Source: Bacteroides stercorirosoris (GTDB taxonomy: Bacteria > Bacteroidota > Bacteroidia > Bacteroidales > Bacteroidaceae). Taken from it: 64,000 nucleotides of DNA. Where the stretch lies: NCBI RefSeq assembly GCF_900142015.1, contig NZ_FQZN01000022.1:46451-110450 (forward strand). The letters are read 5' to 3'. The position numbers and the translations under genes are program-made. Below, in pieces: positions 7,272 through 16,330 of the stretch (position 1 is the stretch's first letter; the number at the start of each line of letters is the position of its first letter). The notes beneath the pieces are model-generated. The model was not told the DNA's origin and searched no databases. It saw only the letters and a program-made list of their open reading frames with translations.

Positions 7272-7760
7272 ATGTCTCTTTCTGCAGAAACAGCTGCCCT
7301 TCAGCGTGCAGCGCATGAGCTGATGTATTTGGGTGTTGACGGGAGTCCCATCTATAGCGATGACTTGTCCCGTCGTAACGGTGAAGTCTACCGCCTGACT
7401 ACTGCTTTGTATAATTCTGGTGTCAAAGGTTCTACTGTGGAAGAACAGGCGAACGTTTGTCTCGCTCTTTTGATGGGCTACAGTGCCTCGTTCATTGATC
7501 ACGGTGAGAAGCAGCGGCATGTTCAGGAAGTGTTGGATCGCTGTTGGGATATCCTTGATGTTCTTCCTGCCTCGCTATTAAAACTTCGTCTGCTGACTGT
7601 CTGTTATGGTGAAGTCTTCGACGAACCTTTGGCTGACGAAGGCCGTACGATTATCGCTTCCTGGGATTCCGCATCACTTACTACTGAACAGCAGGAGGCT
7701 GTGGCAGAGTTTCAGAATGTGATTGAGAATCCCTATCCGTGGGAAGAAATAGAAGATTAA
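7272..7760 (+). CDS. upxZ: UpxZ family antiterminator inhibitor
   Basis: A 162-residue, mostly helical protein starting with SAETAALQRAAHELMYLGVDGSPIYSDDL and containing VLPASLLKLRLLTVCYGEVFDEPL; the length and sequence fit UpxZ. Known UpxZ proteins inhibit UpxY of the other capsule loci in the same cell, so that one capsule dominates. Second gene of the capsule operon. The transcript may partly end after it: an imperfect hairpin repeat (7779-7831) and a -7 box (TATATTTG, 7838-7845) separate it from the next gene. Confidence 0.92.
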   Translation: MSLSAETAALQRAAHELMYLGVDGSPIYSDDLSRRNGEVYRLTTALYNSGVKGSTVEEQANVCLALLMGYSASFIDHGEKQRHVQEVLDRCWDILDVLPASLLKLRLLTVCYGEVFDEPLADEGRTIIASWDSASLTTEQQEAVAEFQNVIENPYPWEEIED

Positions 7761-7778
7761 GCGTCTTGCGATGTAGCC

Positions 7779-7831
7779 CTCTTCACCTTTTGAGGAAAAA
7801 ACTCTGTGTACACAGTGTCCTCTGTGGTGAA
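7779..7831. repeat. Degenerate member of the hairpin repeat family
   Basis: TTCACC...GAGGA and TCCTC...GGTGAA form broken arms, and CTGTGTACACAG is a palindrome in the middle. The half CTCTGTGGTGAAAA matches the right end of the repeat at 52564-52661. Immediately after upxZ. Confidence 0.6.
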
Positions 7832-7862
7832 AATTAGTATATTTGCATATCTCTAAAAACAG

Positions 7863-9434
7863 ATGGCGAAAATGGAACAGATGCGTAAATTGCCGATCGG
7901 CATACAGACTTTTGAGGAAATACGTAAGGAGAATTATCTTTATGTAGATAAAACAGCTATGGTCTATCAGATTGTCAATTCCGGTAAACCTTATTTTTTG
8001 AGTCGCCCCCGTCGTTTCGGCAAAAGCCTGCTCCTTTCCACTTTCGAAGCATATTTCCAAGGTCGCAAGGACTTGTTTCAGGGACTTGCCATTGAGAAGT
8101 TGGAGACAAAATGGGAACAATATCCGGTATTTCATCTTGATCTGAACGCGGAAAAATATGATTGTGCCGAGAGCCTGAATCAAATGCTTTCGCGTAATCT
8201 GACCCTTTTGGAAGAAGAGTGGGGGAGCGATGTGGCTGAAATGACCCTTTCCACCCGTTTCTCCGGTGTCATTCGCCGTGCCAGCGAACAGACCGGTAAG
8301 CAAGTTGTAGTCTTGATTGACGAATACGACAAACCTCTTCTTCAAGCCATTTTGAACGAGCCTCTTCTGGACGAATATCGTAGTATCCTGAAAGCTTTCT
8401 ATGGTGTTTTGAAAAGTTCCGACCGTTATCTTCGTTTTGTATTCTTGACGGGGGTTACCAAGTTCGCTCAAGTCAGTGTGTTCAGCGATCTGAACCAACT
8501 GAACGACATCAGTATGGACAAGGAATACAATGCCTTGTGCGGTATTACGAAAGATGAACTGGTAAAAGTCTTTACACCGGAAATACAACGTCTGAGCGAA
8601 AATGAGGAACTTACTTTTGAAGAAACCCTTTCCCGCCTGGAGAGACAATATGACGGTTATCACTTTTGTGAGAATACCGTGATTGGGTTGTTTAACCCTT
8701 TCAGTCTTTTGAATGTGTTCCAGAAAACGAAATTCGGCAATTATTGGTTTCAGACAGGCACTCCTACCTATCTTGTCAGCTTGCTTAAACAGAGTGATTA
8801 TGATCTTCGGTTGCTGGTGAACGGTGTAGAAGTGACAGCTTCCGCTTTTTCCGAATATCGTGCGGAAGCTAACAACCCGCTTCCGATGATTTACCAAAGT
8901 GGTTATCTGACTATCAAGGATTATGATAAGGAGTTTTTGCTCTATACATTGGCGTTTCCCAACGACGAGGTTCGTTACGGCTTTCTCAACTTCCTGGTTC
9001 CTTTCTATACAAAGGTTACTGACGATGAAACTGGTTTTCATATTGCCAAGTTCATGCGCGAGCTCCGCGCTCACGATGTGAATGCTTTCATGGAACGCTT
9101 GAAAGTCTTCTTTGCCGGCATTCCTTACGACTTAAGCGGTAATACGGAGCGTCACTATCAAGCCGTGTTTTATATTGTCTTCACCCTGATGGGGCAGTTT
9201 GTAGACACCGAGGTACGTAGCTCCCGTGGTCGTGCCGATGCGGTGGTGAAGACCAAAGACACCATCTTTGTATTTGAGTTCAAATTGGATGGCAGTGCTG
9301 AAGATGCCTTGAAACAGATTGATGAAAAAGACTATCTGATACCTTATCGGCTGGATGGTAGACGTTTGGTGAAGATAGGCGTGAACTTCAGTAAGGAGAC
9401 GAGGAATATAGAACGGTATTTGGTGGAAGAATAA
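7863..9434 (+). CDS. AAA-ATPase-like protein with C-terminal PD-(D/E)XK nuclease domain
   Basis: A 523-residue protein of the AAA-ATPase_like/PDDEXK_9 type (formerly DUF1703). N-terminal motif LPIGIQTFEEIRKENYLYVDKT, Walker A RPRRFGKSLL at about 48-57, Walker B VVVLIDEYDKP at about 148-158. The C-terminus holds GRADAVV (about 456-462) and FEFKL (about 471-475), the D...ExK nuclease signature. The family is very abundant in Bacteroides and often lies in variable regions; its biological role is not established, though mobile or defence functions have been suggested. A -7 box TATATTTG at 7838-7845 suggests its own promoter. Base composition resembles the core genome rather than the AT-rich capsule genes. 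Confidence 0.9.
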   Translation: MAKMEQMRKLPIGIQTFEEIRKENYLYVDKTAMVYQIVNSGKPYFLSRPRRFGKSLLLSTFEAYFQGRKDLFQGLAIEKLETKWEQYPVFHLDLNAEKYDCAESLNQMLSRNLTLLEEEWGSDVAEMTLSTRFSGVIRRASEQTGKQVVVLIDEYDKPLLQAILNEPLLDEYRSILKAFYGVLKSSDRYLRFVFLTGVTKFAQVSVFSDLNQLNDISMDKEYNALCGITKDELVKVFTPEIQRLSENEELTFEETLSRLERQYDGYHFCENTVIGLFNPFSLLNVFQKTKFGNYWFQTGTPTYLVSLLKQSDYDLRLLVNGVEVTASAFSEYRAEANNPLPMIYQSGYLTIKDYDKEFLLYTLAFPNDEVRYGFLNFLVPFYTKVTDDETGFHIAKFMRELRAHDVNAFMERLKVFFAGIPYDLSGNTERHYQAVFYIVFTLMGQFVDTEVRSSRGRADAVVKTKDTIFVFEFKLDGSAEDALKQIDEKDYLIPYRLDGRRLVKIGVNFSKETRNIERYLVEE

Positions 9435-9462
9435 TATACAAATAAACATCCAGTTTTTTTTT

Positions 9463-9775
9463 GTAAGCACTCATTGCATGGCTCTTGCCTCTTTTTTCTT
9501 TCCGTGTTACCTTTGTGTTCATACATTTAAATTATTCGGTTATGAACATGAGTGAATTTTACAGTGAATTTTTATTCCGTTATCAAACTGATGATGCTCC
9601 CCGTAAGATTCAAAAGCTGTTGCCTTGTCTAAAGCTGTTGTTACTTAAAGCAAAATCCGTGCTTAACATAGATGAGACCTGGTATAGAGTACGAATCGTG
9701 ACTGATGAATTGATAGAGGGTAACAAGGACTATGAGAGTCTACTTCCAGGTAAATTAGCCCTTCAGGCAATCTAA
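9463..9775 (+). mobile_element. IS66-family remnant, left flank of capsule genes
   Basis: A terminal repeat starting GTAAGCACTCATTGCATGG (9463) precedes a 77-residue frame from ATG 9542. Its first 20 residues (MNMSEFYSEFLFRYQTDDAP) are those of the IS66 first open reading frame, also present at 26158. They are fused to an internal piece of the IS66 transposase (KSVLNIDETWYRVRI). A deletion has thus removed everything between. Not functional. Confidence 0.8.
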
Positions 9776-9850
9776 TTAAACTTAAAAAATAAATCTACTC
9801 AACTGCTATATGATTGATTTTCAATTAGGGGTAAAGCAATTGGGGGCTTA

Positions 9851-10350
9851 CCCAGCATCGGGCTCATAGACTCCAGAAGTGTAAGAACGTCCCATCATAT
9901 AGACAGCAGTGAATATGGCATTGATGGTGGAAAAAAAGTCAAAGGAAGAAAAGAGCACATCATTGTTGATATACTTGGATTCATGCTGCAAATATCCATG
10001 ATAGCGTAGGGGCTGTCCAGCCTATAAAACAACTTCGGTATATATTTCCAAGACTAAAGAAGATTATAGCTGACGGCGGATATAGAGGAACGTTAGCTGG
10101 CATAGTGAAAGATCCGGGATGGGAATTAGCGGTAGTACTCCGTCCGGATGAAGCATCAAAAAAGTTTCAGATAACACCTTTGAGATGGATTGTAGAACGG
10201 ACTTTTTCCTGGATTGAAAATTACAGAAGGATGACCACTGATTACGAATACAAAACAGAATCAGCAGAAGCAATGCTACAAATAACATTTTGTCCAATCA
10301 TGCTCAAAAAAACTTTTGAAATAAATTCAAAACAGATTCTAAATATATGA
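9851..10350 (+). pseudogene. IS5-family transposase fragment with frameshift
   Basis: The first frame reads LIDSRSVRTSHHIDSS and KKVKGRKEHIIVD, the DDE domain with its first Asp; at about 9980 the frame shifts and continues as HAANIHDSVGAVQPIK, ADGGYRGT (second Asp) and RWIVERTFSWIENYRR (the final Glu motif). The N-terminal third is missing. The stop (10348-10350) overlaps the wecB start codon, so the fragment abuts the capsule genes directly. Confidence 0.85.
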
Positions 10351-11522
10351 AGACAATAATGCTAGTGTTTGGAACTCGTCCAGAGGCAATAAAAATGTGC
10401 CCACTGGTAAAAGAGTTGCAGAAACATAAAAATGAATTTAAAACTATTGTTTGTGTAACAGGGCAACATCGAGAAATGCTTGATCAAGTTCTTCAAATCT
10501 TTGACATTAAACCTGATTATGATTTGAATATCATGAAACAAGGTCAAGATTTATATGATATTACTGCACGAGTATTGACTGGTATGCGTGATGTTCTCAA
10601 AGAATGTAAACCTGATGTTGTCCTTGTTCATGGCGATACAACAACCTCTACAGCATCCGCTTTAGCTGCGTTCTATCAACAGATTCCTGTTGGACATGTT
10701 GAAGCAGGTCTTCGTACTCATACTATATATAGTCCTTGGCCTGAAGAGGTGAACCGTCAAATTACAGGTCGTATTGCTACATACAATTTTGCTCCAACGT
10801 CACTTGCTGAAAGCAACTTGAAAGAAGAAAAAGCTCAAGGAGATATTTTTGTTACAGGTAATACAGTAATTGATGCCCTCCATATTGTTGTAGAGAAACT
10901 CAAGACTGATGATATCCTTCGTGCTGAGCAGGATAAAATTCTGCTTGAGGCTGGTTATGATGTAAAGAGGTTTGCTGACGGCAAGAAACTCGTCTTGATT
11001 ACAGGACATAGACGTGAGAACTTTGGTGATGGTTTCATACGTATGGTTTCTGCTATGAAGGATTTATCTGAGAAATATCCGGATGTTGACTTCGTATATC
11101 CTATGCACTTGAATCCTAACGTACGCAAGCCAATTCATGAAGTATTTGGTAAGAATCTTACTCGTCCTAACTTCTTCTTCATTGAGCCTCTACAATACCT
11201 TGAGTTCGTGCATCTCATGAGCAAAGCCAACATTGTCCTCACCGACTCTGGTGGCATTCAGGAGGAAGCGCCAGGCCTTGGCAAACCTGTTCTCGTGATG
11301 CGCGACACCACTGAACGTCCTGAGGCACTCGCCAGTGGCACCGTTCACCTTGTGGGCACCGATTACGATAAAATCGTCACCGAAGTCAGCACCCTCCTCA
11401 ACGATCCCGCAGCTTATGAGAAGATGTCACATGCTGTCAATCCTTATGGTGATGGTCAAGCATGCCGTCGCATAGCCGCCGTTCTCGCAGACAAGGATAC
11501 TGACCGTTATGAGGCGAGGTAA
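10347..11522 (+). CDS. wecB: UDP-N-acetylglucosamine 2-epimerase (non-hydrolysing)
   Basis: A 391-residue enzyme converting UDP-GlcNAc to UDP-ManNAc. Signature MLVFGTRPEAIKMCPL at the start, VHGDTTT, GHVEAGLRT near 120, GHRREN near 215, and the UDP-binding TDSGGIQEEAP near 290. Full length for WecB/MnaA. The product would feed ManNAc-type or derived sugars into the capsule repeat. The last third is more GC-rich than the first, a mosaic sometimes seen in exchanged capsule cassettes. First intact structural gene after the IS debris; no UDP-ManNAc dehydrogenase (wecC) follows. Confidence 0.93.
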   Translation: MKTIMLVFGTRPEAIKMCPLVKELQKHKNEFKTIVCVTGQHREMLDQVLQIFDIKPDYDLNIMKQGQDLYDITARVLTGMRDVLKECKPDVVLVHGDTTTSTASALAAFYQQIPVGHVEAGLRTHTIYSPWPEEVNRQITGRIATYNFAPTSLAESNLKEEKAQGDIFVTGNTVIDALHIVVEKLKTDDILRAEQDKILLEAGYDVKRFADGKKLVLITGHRRENFGDGFIRMVSAMKDLSEKYPDVDFVYPMHLNPNVRKPIHEVFGKNLTRPNFFFIEPLQYLEFVHLMSKANIVLTDSGGIQEEAPGLGKPVLVMRDTTERPEALASGTVHLVGTDYDKIVTEVSTLLNDPAAYEKMSHAVNPYGDGQACRRIAAVLADKDTDRYEAR

Positions 11523-11655
11523 TTTAGAAGACTAGCAAAATAACAACCAGAAGGTTGACACATCCTCTGGAAGGAGTGAAATGTCTCCTCCTGGTTAATA
11601 TGGATAAACATAAATATATGATAAATATCACTTTACAGCTAATGGGGGAGGGAGA

Positions 11656-12144
11656 TTGGTAGTTGATTATAAAAAATTTCAGACATGGCATAAGAAATCA
11701 TTCTTGAGCATGTTCTTTGGTCTTCCTGAATTTCGGTACTTGTTTTTTTATAGGTTAAGAATAAATTGCTTAATATTTAGAATACTCTTGAAACCCTTAC
11801 AATTCTTTAACTGCCATAACTTGTTCATAGGATGCAGCGATATCGGGGGAGGGCTTTTTATTGAGCATGGTTTCTCAACAATTGTCTCATGCGCCAAAAT
11901 GGGAGAGAATTGCATGATTAACCAACAAGTTACTATCGGATGGAAAAGCATTATCGGAGACAATGTAAAGATTAGAACCGGGGCTTTTATAAAAGACCGG
12001 GTTGTGATAGGTAATGATGTAATTATTGGTGCTGGAGCTGTTGTTATAAGAGATGTGCCTCCACATTCCATTGTTGTAGGAACGCCAGCAAGGGTGATAA
12101 AGACAAGGAACTCAGAGTCTGAGCCATGGGTCGAAGTAGGCTAA
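11656..12144 (+). CDS. Hexapeptide-repeat acetyltransferase (serine acetyltransferase-like)
   Basis: A 162-residue left-handed beta-helix acyltransferase. Hexapeptide turns run from about residue 65 (GLFIEHGFSTIVSCAKMGENC) through NQQVTIGWKSIIGDNVKI to GAGAVVIRDVPPHSIVVGTPARVI, the usual C-terminus of the CysE/WcaB group. The N-terminus is hydrophobic-basic. Probably O-acetylates a capsule sugar. The start is doubtful: the frame opens at TTG 11656 with a stop 45 nt upstream (11611), and an ATG at 11619 in another frame ends in TAG at about 11661, so a frameshift at the 5' end is possible. Similar in family to the gene at 25477. Confidence 0.8.
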   Translation: MVVDYKKFQTWHKKSFLSMFFGLPEFRYLFFYRLRINCLIFRILLKPLQFFNCHNLFIGCSDIGGGLFIEHGFSTIVSCAKMGENCMINQQVTIGWKSIIGDNVKIRTGAFIKDRVVIGNDVIIGAGAVVIRDVPPHSIVVGTPARVIKTRNSESEPWVEVG

Positions 12145-12238
12145 TTAATGATAGGTGCGTCCAAGTGAGAAGCATTTGTCATTCCTCCAATGTATATTTC
12201 TGGTAGCAAATTCTGTTAACCAAAATAATAAACAATTT

Positions 12239-13786
12239 ATGCCATCTGCTGCTATAGTATCAAATAACAAGAGAATAGCAAAGAATACTATTATTCTGTA
12301 TCTGCGATTGATTATTGTATTATTCCTTACTCTTTACATTTCAAGACTAGTACTTGACGTTTTAGGTGTTAATGATTTCGGTATATACAATGTTGTCAGC
12401 GGATTTGTTGCCATGTTCGCATTTTTAAATGCGTCTATGTCGAATGGTGTTCAACGCTTCTTTAATGTAGATATAGGAGCAAATAATGGTAGTAATATTA
12501 GTGAAATTTATACAATTTCATTGTATATTCAACTCATGTTGGCTGGATTACTATTCGTGATAGCAGAGTGCGTTGGTATATGGTACATCAATAATGTAAT
12601 GGTTATACCTTCTGAACGACTGTTTGCAGCAAATTGGGTATTTCAGTTTTCAGTTTTTTCTTTTTTGTTTGTAATAATTCAAGTGCCTTATGTCGCTGTA
12701 ATAATGGCTTATGAAAGAATGAATTATTACGCAGTCGTTAACATAGTCGATGTCGTTTTAAGATTTGTAGCTGTTATCGCTTTGAGATTTATCCATAGTA
12801 TAGATGCTTTGATTTTATATGGTATTTTTATCTTTTTAGTATCGATAGTGAATTTTGTGTTTTATTTTTCATATACCAAGATTCAGTTTAAATTTATCAA
12901 GTTAATAAGGGGATTAGAAAAAAAAATATTTAGCCAAATGATTTCTTTTTCGAGATGGAATATATTTGGATCGTTTTCCTATATGATAAAGGATCAAGGT
13001 TTAAATATGCTTTTGAATGCTTATTTGGGACCTGTTGTAAACGCTGCAAGAGCGATCTCTTATCAAGTCGCAAGTGCTCTAAATGGTTTCTCGGTCAATA
13101 TTTTCACAGCCTTTAGGCCACAGTTAATGCAATCGTATTCATCTAAGGATTATCAAAGAACAACTACATTAATGTTTTCAATGTCTAAGTTCACATTTTT
13201 TCTTATGATATTAATTTCTTTTCCAGTGATGATTGAAATCAAGTACATCCTTCAATTATGGCTAGGGGATAATATACCAGAGAATACTGCATTATTTACG
13301 ATTATCATTGTCCTGAATATGCTTGTAACGAACTTTAATCCTCCAGTTTCACAAGTTGTACATGCGACAGGAAAAATGAAGAAGTATCAAATTGTTACAA
13401 GCATAATTCTCACTTCTATGTTGCCAATTTCATGGGTATTTCTGCATTTTGGCGCATCGCCAGAAACAGTTTTTTGGATTAGCTTAATAATATCTATAAT
13501 AAATCAAATTGTTTGTTTGATTGTCTTGAAAGGTATTTTTGAATATAGTATTAGAAAATATCTTACTGATGTAATGATGCCTTGTGTACTCGTTAGTATT
13601 GTAGTACTACCGTTTTCTTATGGTGCGCATAAGCTTTTGGATATTGGATTCCTGAGACTGATTCTTGTGACTTTAATAAATATTGTACTTTCTGCTGTAG
13701 CTATCTTTAAATTAGGACTAAATAAGAAAGAACAAAGATTAGTAACAGGAACAATAAAGTTGAAAATTTTAAAAAAGCACAAATAA
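12239..13786 (+). CDS. Polysaccharide flippase (Wzx-type, MATE/MOP superfamily)
   Basis: About 515 residues with some 12-14 membrane helices, beginning SNNKRIAKNTIILYLRLIIVLFLTLYISR and LGVNDFGIYNVVSGFVAMF, a common start for Bacteroidales O-unit translocases. It should flip the lipid-linked repeat unit to the periplasmic face. I chose the ATG at 12239, because the 28 residues before it (GTG at 12155) are polar and unlike the family. Ends 2 bp before the pyruvyl transferase. Confidence 0.88.
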   Translation: MPSAAIVSNNKRIAKNTIILYLRLIIVLFLTLYISRLVLDVLGVNDFGIYNVVSGFVAMFAFLNASMSNGVQRFFNVDIGANNGSNISEIYTISLYIQLMLAGLLFVIAECVGIWYINNVMVIPSERLFAANWVFQFSVFSFLFVIIQVPYVAVIMAYERMNYYAVVNIVDVVLRFVAVIALRFIHSIDALILYGIFIFLVSIVNFVFYFSYTKIQFKFIKLIRGLEKKIFSQMISFSRWNIFGSFSYMIKDQGLNMLLNAYLGPVVNAARAISYQVASALNGFSVNIFTAFRPQLMQSYSSKDYQRTTTLMFSMSKFTFFLMILISFPVMIEIKYILQLWLGDNIPENTALFTIIIVLNMLVTNFNPPVSQVVHATGKMKKYQIVTSIILTSMLPISWVFLHFGASPETVFWISLIISIINQIVCLIVLKGIFEYSIRKYLTDVMMPCVLVSIVVLPFSYGAHKLLDIGFLRLILVTLINIVLSAVAIFKLGLNKKEQRLVTGTIKLKILKKHK

Positions 13787-13788
13787 TC

Positions 13789-15060
13789 ATGAAGATTTTT
13801 ATTGCGGATTTTTTGCCAATAAAAAACAAAGGGGAAGAAGCCATTTTAAGAGGTATTCAATCATTGTATGAAGAAGCGTTCCAAGAGAATATTGAATTCT
13901 ATGTCTTCGGTCCTTCTGACACCATTGTAAAAGAGGATAATATTACATCTTTTCCTGTAAACTGGTGTTATCCGACTTATAAGTATCCTCAAAGATTTGT
14001 TGGCAGAATGGGGCTTATCCGAAGATTAATATGCGCCTTCTTTTTTAGATTGGGTATTTTCCCATATGTTAGCAGTATCTCGAAGCATCCAGAGGTGCTG
14101 AGTGTTTTAAAAGCAGCTGATGTCATTCTATTAGCTCATGATGGTTTTTATCATACCTTCTGTGCAGGACTTGGTTTGTATATAAAGAGAATGGGACTTC
14201 ATTATTCTGTTCCAGGAACAGGCTTCTGTCCTATAAAGAAGTATAGTTTTTCAAACAAGCAATTAGATTACAAATTTTTCAGTTATTCTAATCTTAATGT
14301 TCTACGAGAAAACACCTGTTATGAATATCTTCAAGAATTGAACTTATCAAAGGGTGTATATCTATTACCTGATATGGCCTTCTACTGCAAGTCGACACCT
14401 GACGAGATCAGCGAGAGTAGAATGATAGCTGAAAAATATAAAATAGGCTTTGATAAAAATTTGAAATACATAGGTCTCACTATATGCGAGAACTCAATTT
14501 CTTTTCAAGGTAGCTTTCTGAAATCAAAACAAAAGTCTGATGATCACAGAAATTTCATTGCAAATCTTCTTGATGTCATAGCAGAAGAAATAAACTGCAT
14601 ATTTTTCTTTATACCGCATTGTATAGAGGAGGGTGCTGGTAACGATTTGAAGATTGCTAAAGATATTCACAAGAGAATGAAACATAGCGAAAAAGCTGTG
14701 ATTATTCGCGAGGATCTTCCTGTAAACGTCCTGCGACCTTTGATTCAAACTCTCGATTTTATGTTGGGGGAAAGAACTCATTCAATTATCAATTCGTCAA
14801 GTATGTGCACACCGTATTTCATGCTCACTTCGAGTCTCGATTTTCGCAGTCATGACATCATAGGAAAAGGTATAGGATTGCCAAGTCAGATAATTGATTT
14901 AGATGATCCGAATCTTGAAATTGTAAAACAAAGAATTCTTGATGGAATTAATAATGGAGTTGCAATTATTGAGACACTAAAAGAATACAAGAACATAGTG
15001 GAGAATAGTCGACAGCAGCTGATACGATTACTACCATCTACAACAGCAAAAAAAACGTAG
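13789..15060 (+). CDS. Polysaccharide pyruvyl transferase family protein
   Basis: A 423-residue protein with the family hallmarks: an N-terminal NKGEEAILRGIQSL loop, a GTGFCPIKK stretch in the middle, LPDMAFYCK, GLTICEN and the C-terminal GERTHSIINSS (the RxH motif at the donor site). Members transfer pyruvate from phosphoenolpyruvate to a sugar, forming a ketal that makes the polymer acidic. Followed by the FrhB-like gene, a frequent partner in Bacteroides capsule loci. Confidence 0.85.
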   Translation: MKIFIADFLPIKNKGEEAILRGIQSLYEEAFQENIEFYVFGPSDTIVKEDNITSFPVNWCYPTYKYPQRFVGRMGLIRRLICAFFFRLGIFPYVSSISKHPEVLSVLKAADVILLAHDGFYHTFCAGLGLYIKRMGLHYSVPGTGFCPIKKYSFSNKQLDYKFFSYSNLNVLRENTCYEYLQELNLSKGVYLLPDMAFYCKSTPDEISESRMIAEKYKIGFDKNLKYIGLTICENSISFQGSFLKSKQKSDDHRNFIANLLDVIAEEINCIFFFIPHCIEEGAGNDLKIAKDIHKRMKHSEKAVIIREDLPVNVLRPLIQTLDFMLGERTHSIINSSSMCTPYFMLTSSLDFRSHDIIGKGIGLPSQIIDLDDPNLEIVKQRILDGINNGVAIIETLKEYKNIVENSRQQLIRLLPSTTAKKT

Positions 15061-15134
15061 GAATATATTGTACAATAAATATTTGTATCAACAGCCAATA
15101 ATGAAATTTGTTGTTGTTTAAAATCATTGAGAAA

Positions 15135-16322
15135 ATGGAGCTTAAGTCGATAAATAAAGTTATATCTAACGGTTATTGCCTTGGATGTGGACTTTGCCAC
15201 GCAATAGAGAAGAACACTGAAATAGTGGAGAAAAATGGTAATCTTGTATCGAATTATAGCAAGAAGGATAGAGGGCATATTGCTGTATGCCCTGGTGCGG
15301 GCTATGATATCGTTGATTTCGGAAAGAGAATACATTTCGCAAAGAATTATTCTTATGAACTCGGTTGGTATAATGAGTTAAATTTAGTTCAGAGCTTAGA
15401 CGCTACCCTGCTAAAGAAAGCATCCTCTGGAGGAGCTATGACAACAATTTCCCTCTTTATGCTTGAAAAGGGATATGCCGATGGTGTAATTTGTACAAAA
15501 TACACATATGATTCACCTACTCCAAGACCTACTACATATATCGCACGAAATAAAGAGGAGTTGATAGAAGCTCAAGGCTCAAAATATTGCCCTACCAGCA
15601 CACTTTCCATTCTCAGTCAATTGAAAACTGAAGAGAAATACGTTCTTATTGGAACACCGTGTCAGATAGCTGGCTGGAGAAAATACCAAGAGGTACTCAA
15701 TCCATCAATTAATATTGTCCTAACCCTCGCAAATTTTTGCGGTGGGTATCGCGATTTTAGAGAAATAGACCACTTTGTTCATAATGTTGCAAAATTTGAC
15801 GGTGTAAGGTATTTTCAACATAGAGGTGATGGCGTTCCAGGTCTAATGAAAATTGTGAATAATAGTGGTAGGGAATGGAAATACCCTTACCCTAAATATG
15901 CGCAACTGAGTCCTATCCAGAAAAATAATAGATGCGTATATTGTATTGATGCTACTGGAGAGTTGGCAGATATTTCATGTGGTGACGCATGGATTAAAAG
16001 AATAACAGATACTGGTGAGGCTTGGTCTACTATCATTTTAAGAAATAAAAGGGCTCAGAAGTTATTTAGCGAGATGCTCGAAGCAAAATTATTTAATATA
16101 GGGAAAATAACAGAAAATGAGGTTGTTGAATCTCAACGTTTGAATATTACATCGAAAAAATATCGACAGTATAAGCGTATTAAAATCAAGAAAATATTGC
16201 TTCAAAGAGTTCCGGACTGGTATGATGGAATAAAGAATGTGGGAGGATTTTATGTTGACGAGTGTAAAATCCTGTTGTCGAAATTTGTTCATTCTAAACT
16301 AAGCATTCTGTATAAAAGATAG
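15135..16322 (+). CDS. FrhB-like iron-sulfur flavoprotein (coenzyme F420 hydrogenase beta-subunit family)
   Basis: About 395 residues. Starts with a Cys cluster GYCLGCGLCH, then AVCPG, KKASSGGAMTTIS (typical FrhB_FdhB segment), GTPCQIAG, NFCGG, RCVYCID and DISCGDAW. Such proteins bind Fe-S clusters and flavin; in capsule loci they accompany pyruvyl transferases, though which reaction they perform is not known. The ATG at 15135 is preferred over the upstream frame start at 15108. Confidence 0.85.
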   Translation: MELKSINKVISNGYCLGCGLCHAIEKNTEIVEKNGNLVSNYSKKDRGHIAVCPGAGYDIVDFGKRIHFAKNYSYELGWYNELNLVQSLDATLLKKASSGGAMTTISLFMLEKGYADGVICTKYTYDSPTPRPTTYIARNKEELIEAQGSKYCPTSTLSILSQLKTEEKYVLIGTPCQIAGWRKYQEVLNPSINIVLTLANFCGGYRDFREIDHFVHNVAKFDGVRYFQHRGDGVPGLMKIVNNSGREWKYPYPKYAQLSPIQKNNRCVYCIDATGELADISCGDAWIKRITDTGEAWSTIILRNKRAQKLFSEMLEAKLFNIGKITENEVVESQRLNITSKKYRQYKRIKIKKILLQRVPDWYDGIKNVGGFYVDECKILLSKFVHSKLSILYKR

Positions 16323-16330
16323 CAACATAG

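Noticed and set aside
7674..9074. 466-codon open frame on the minus strand
   Set aside because: Antisense to the AAA-ATPase gene and the end of upxZ; low-quality composition, no motif.
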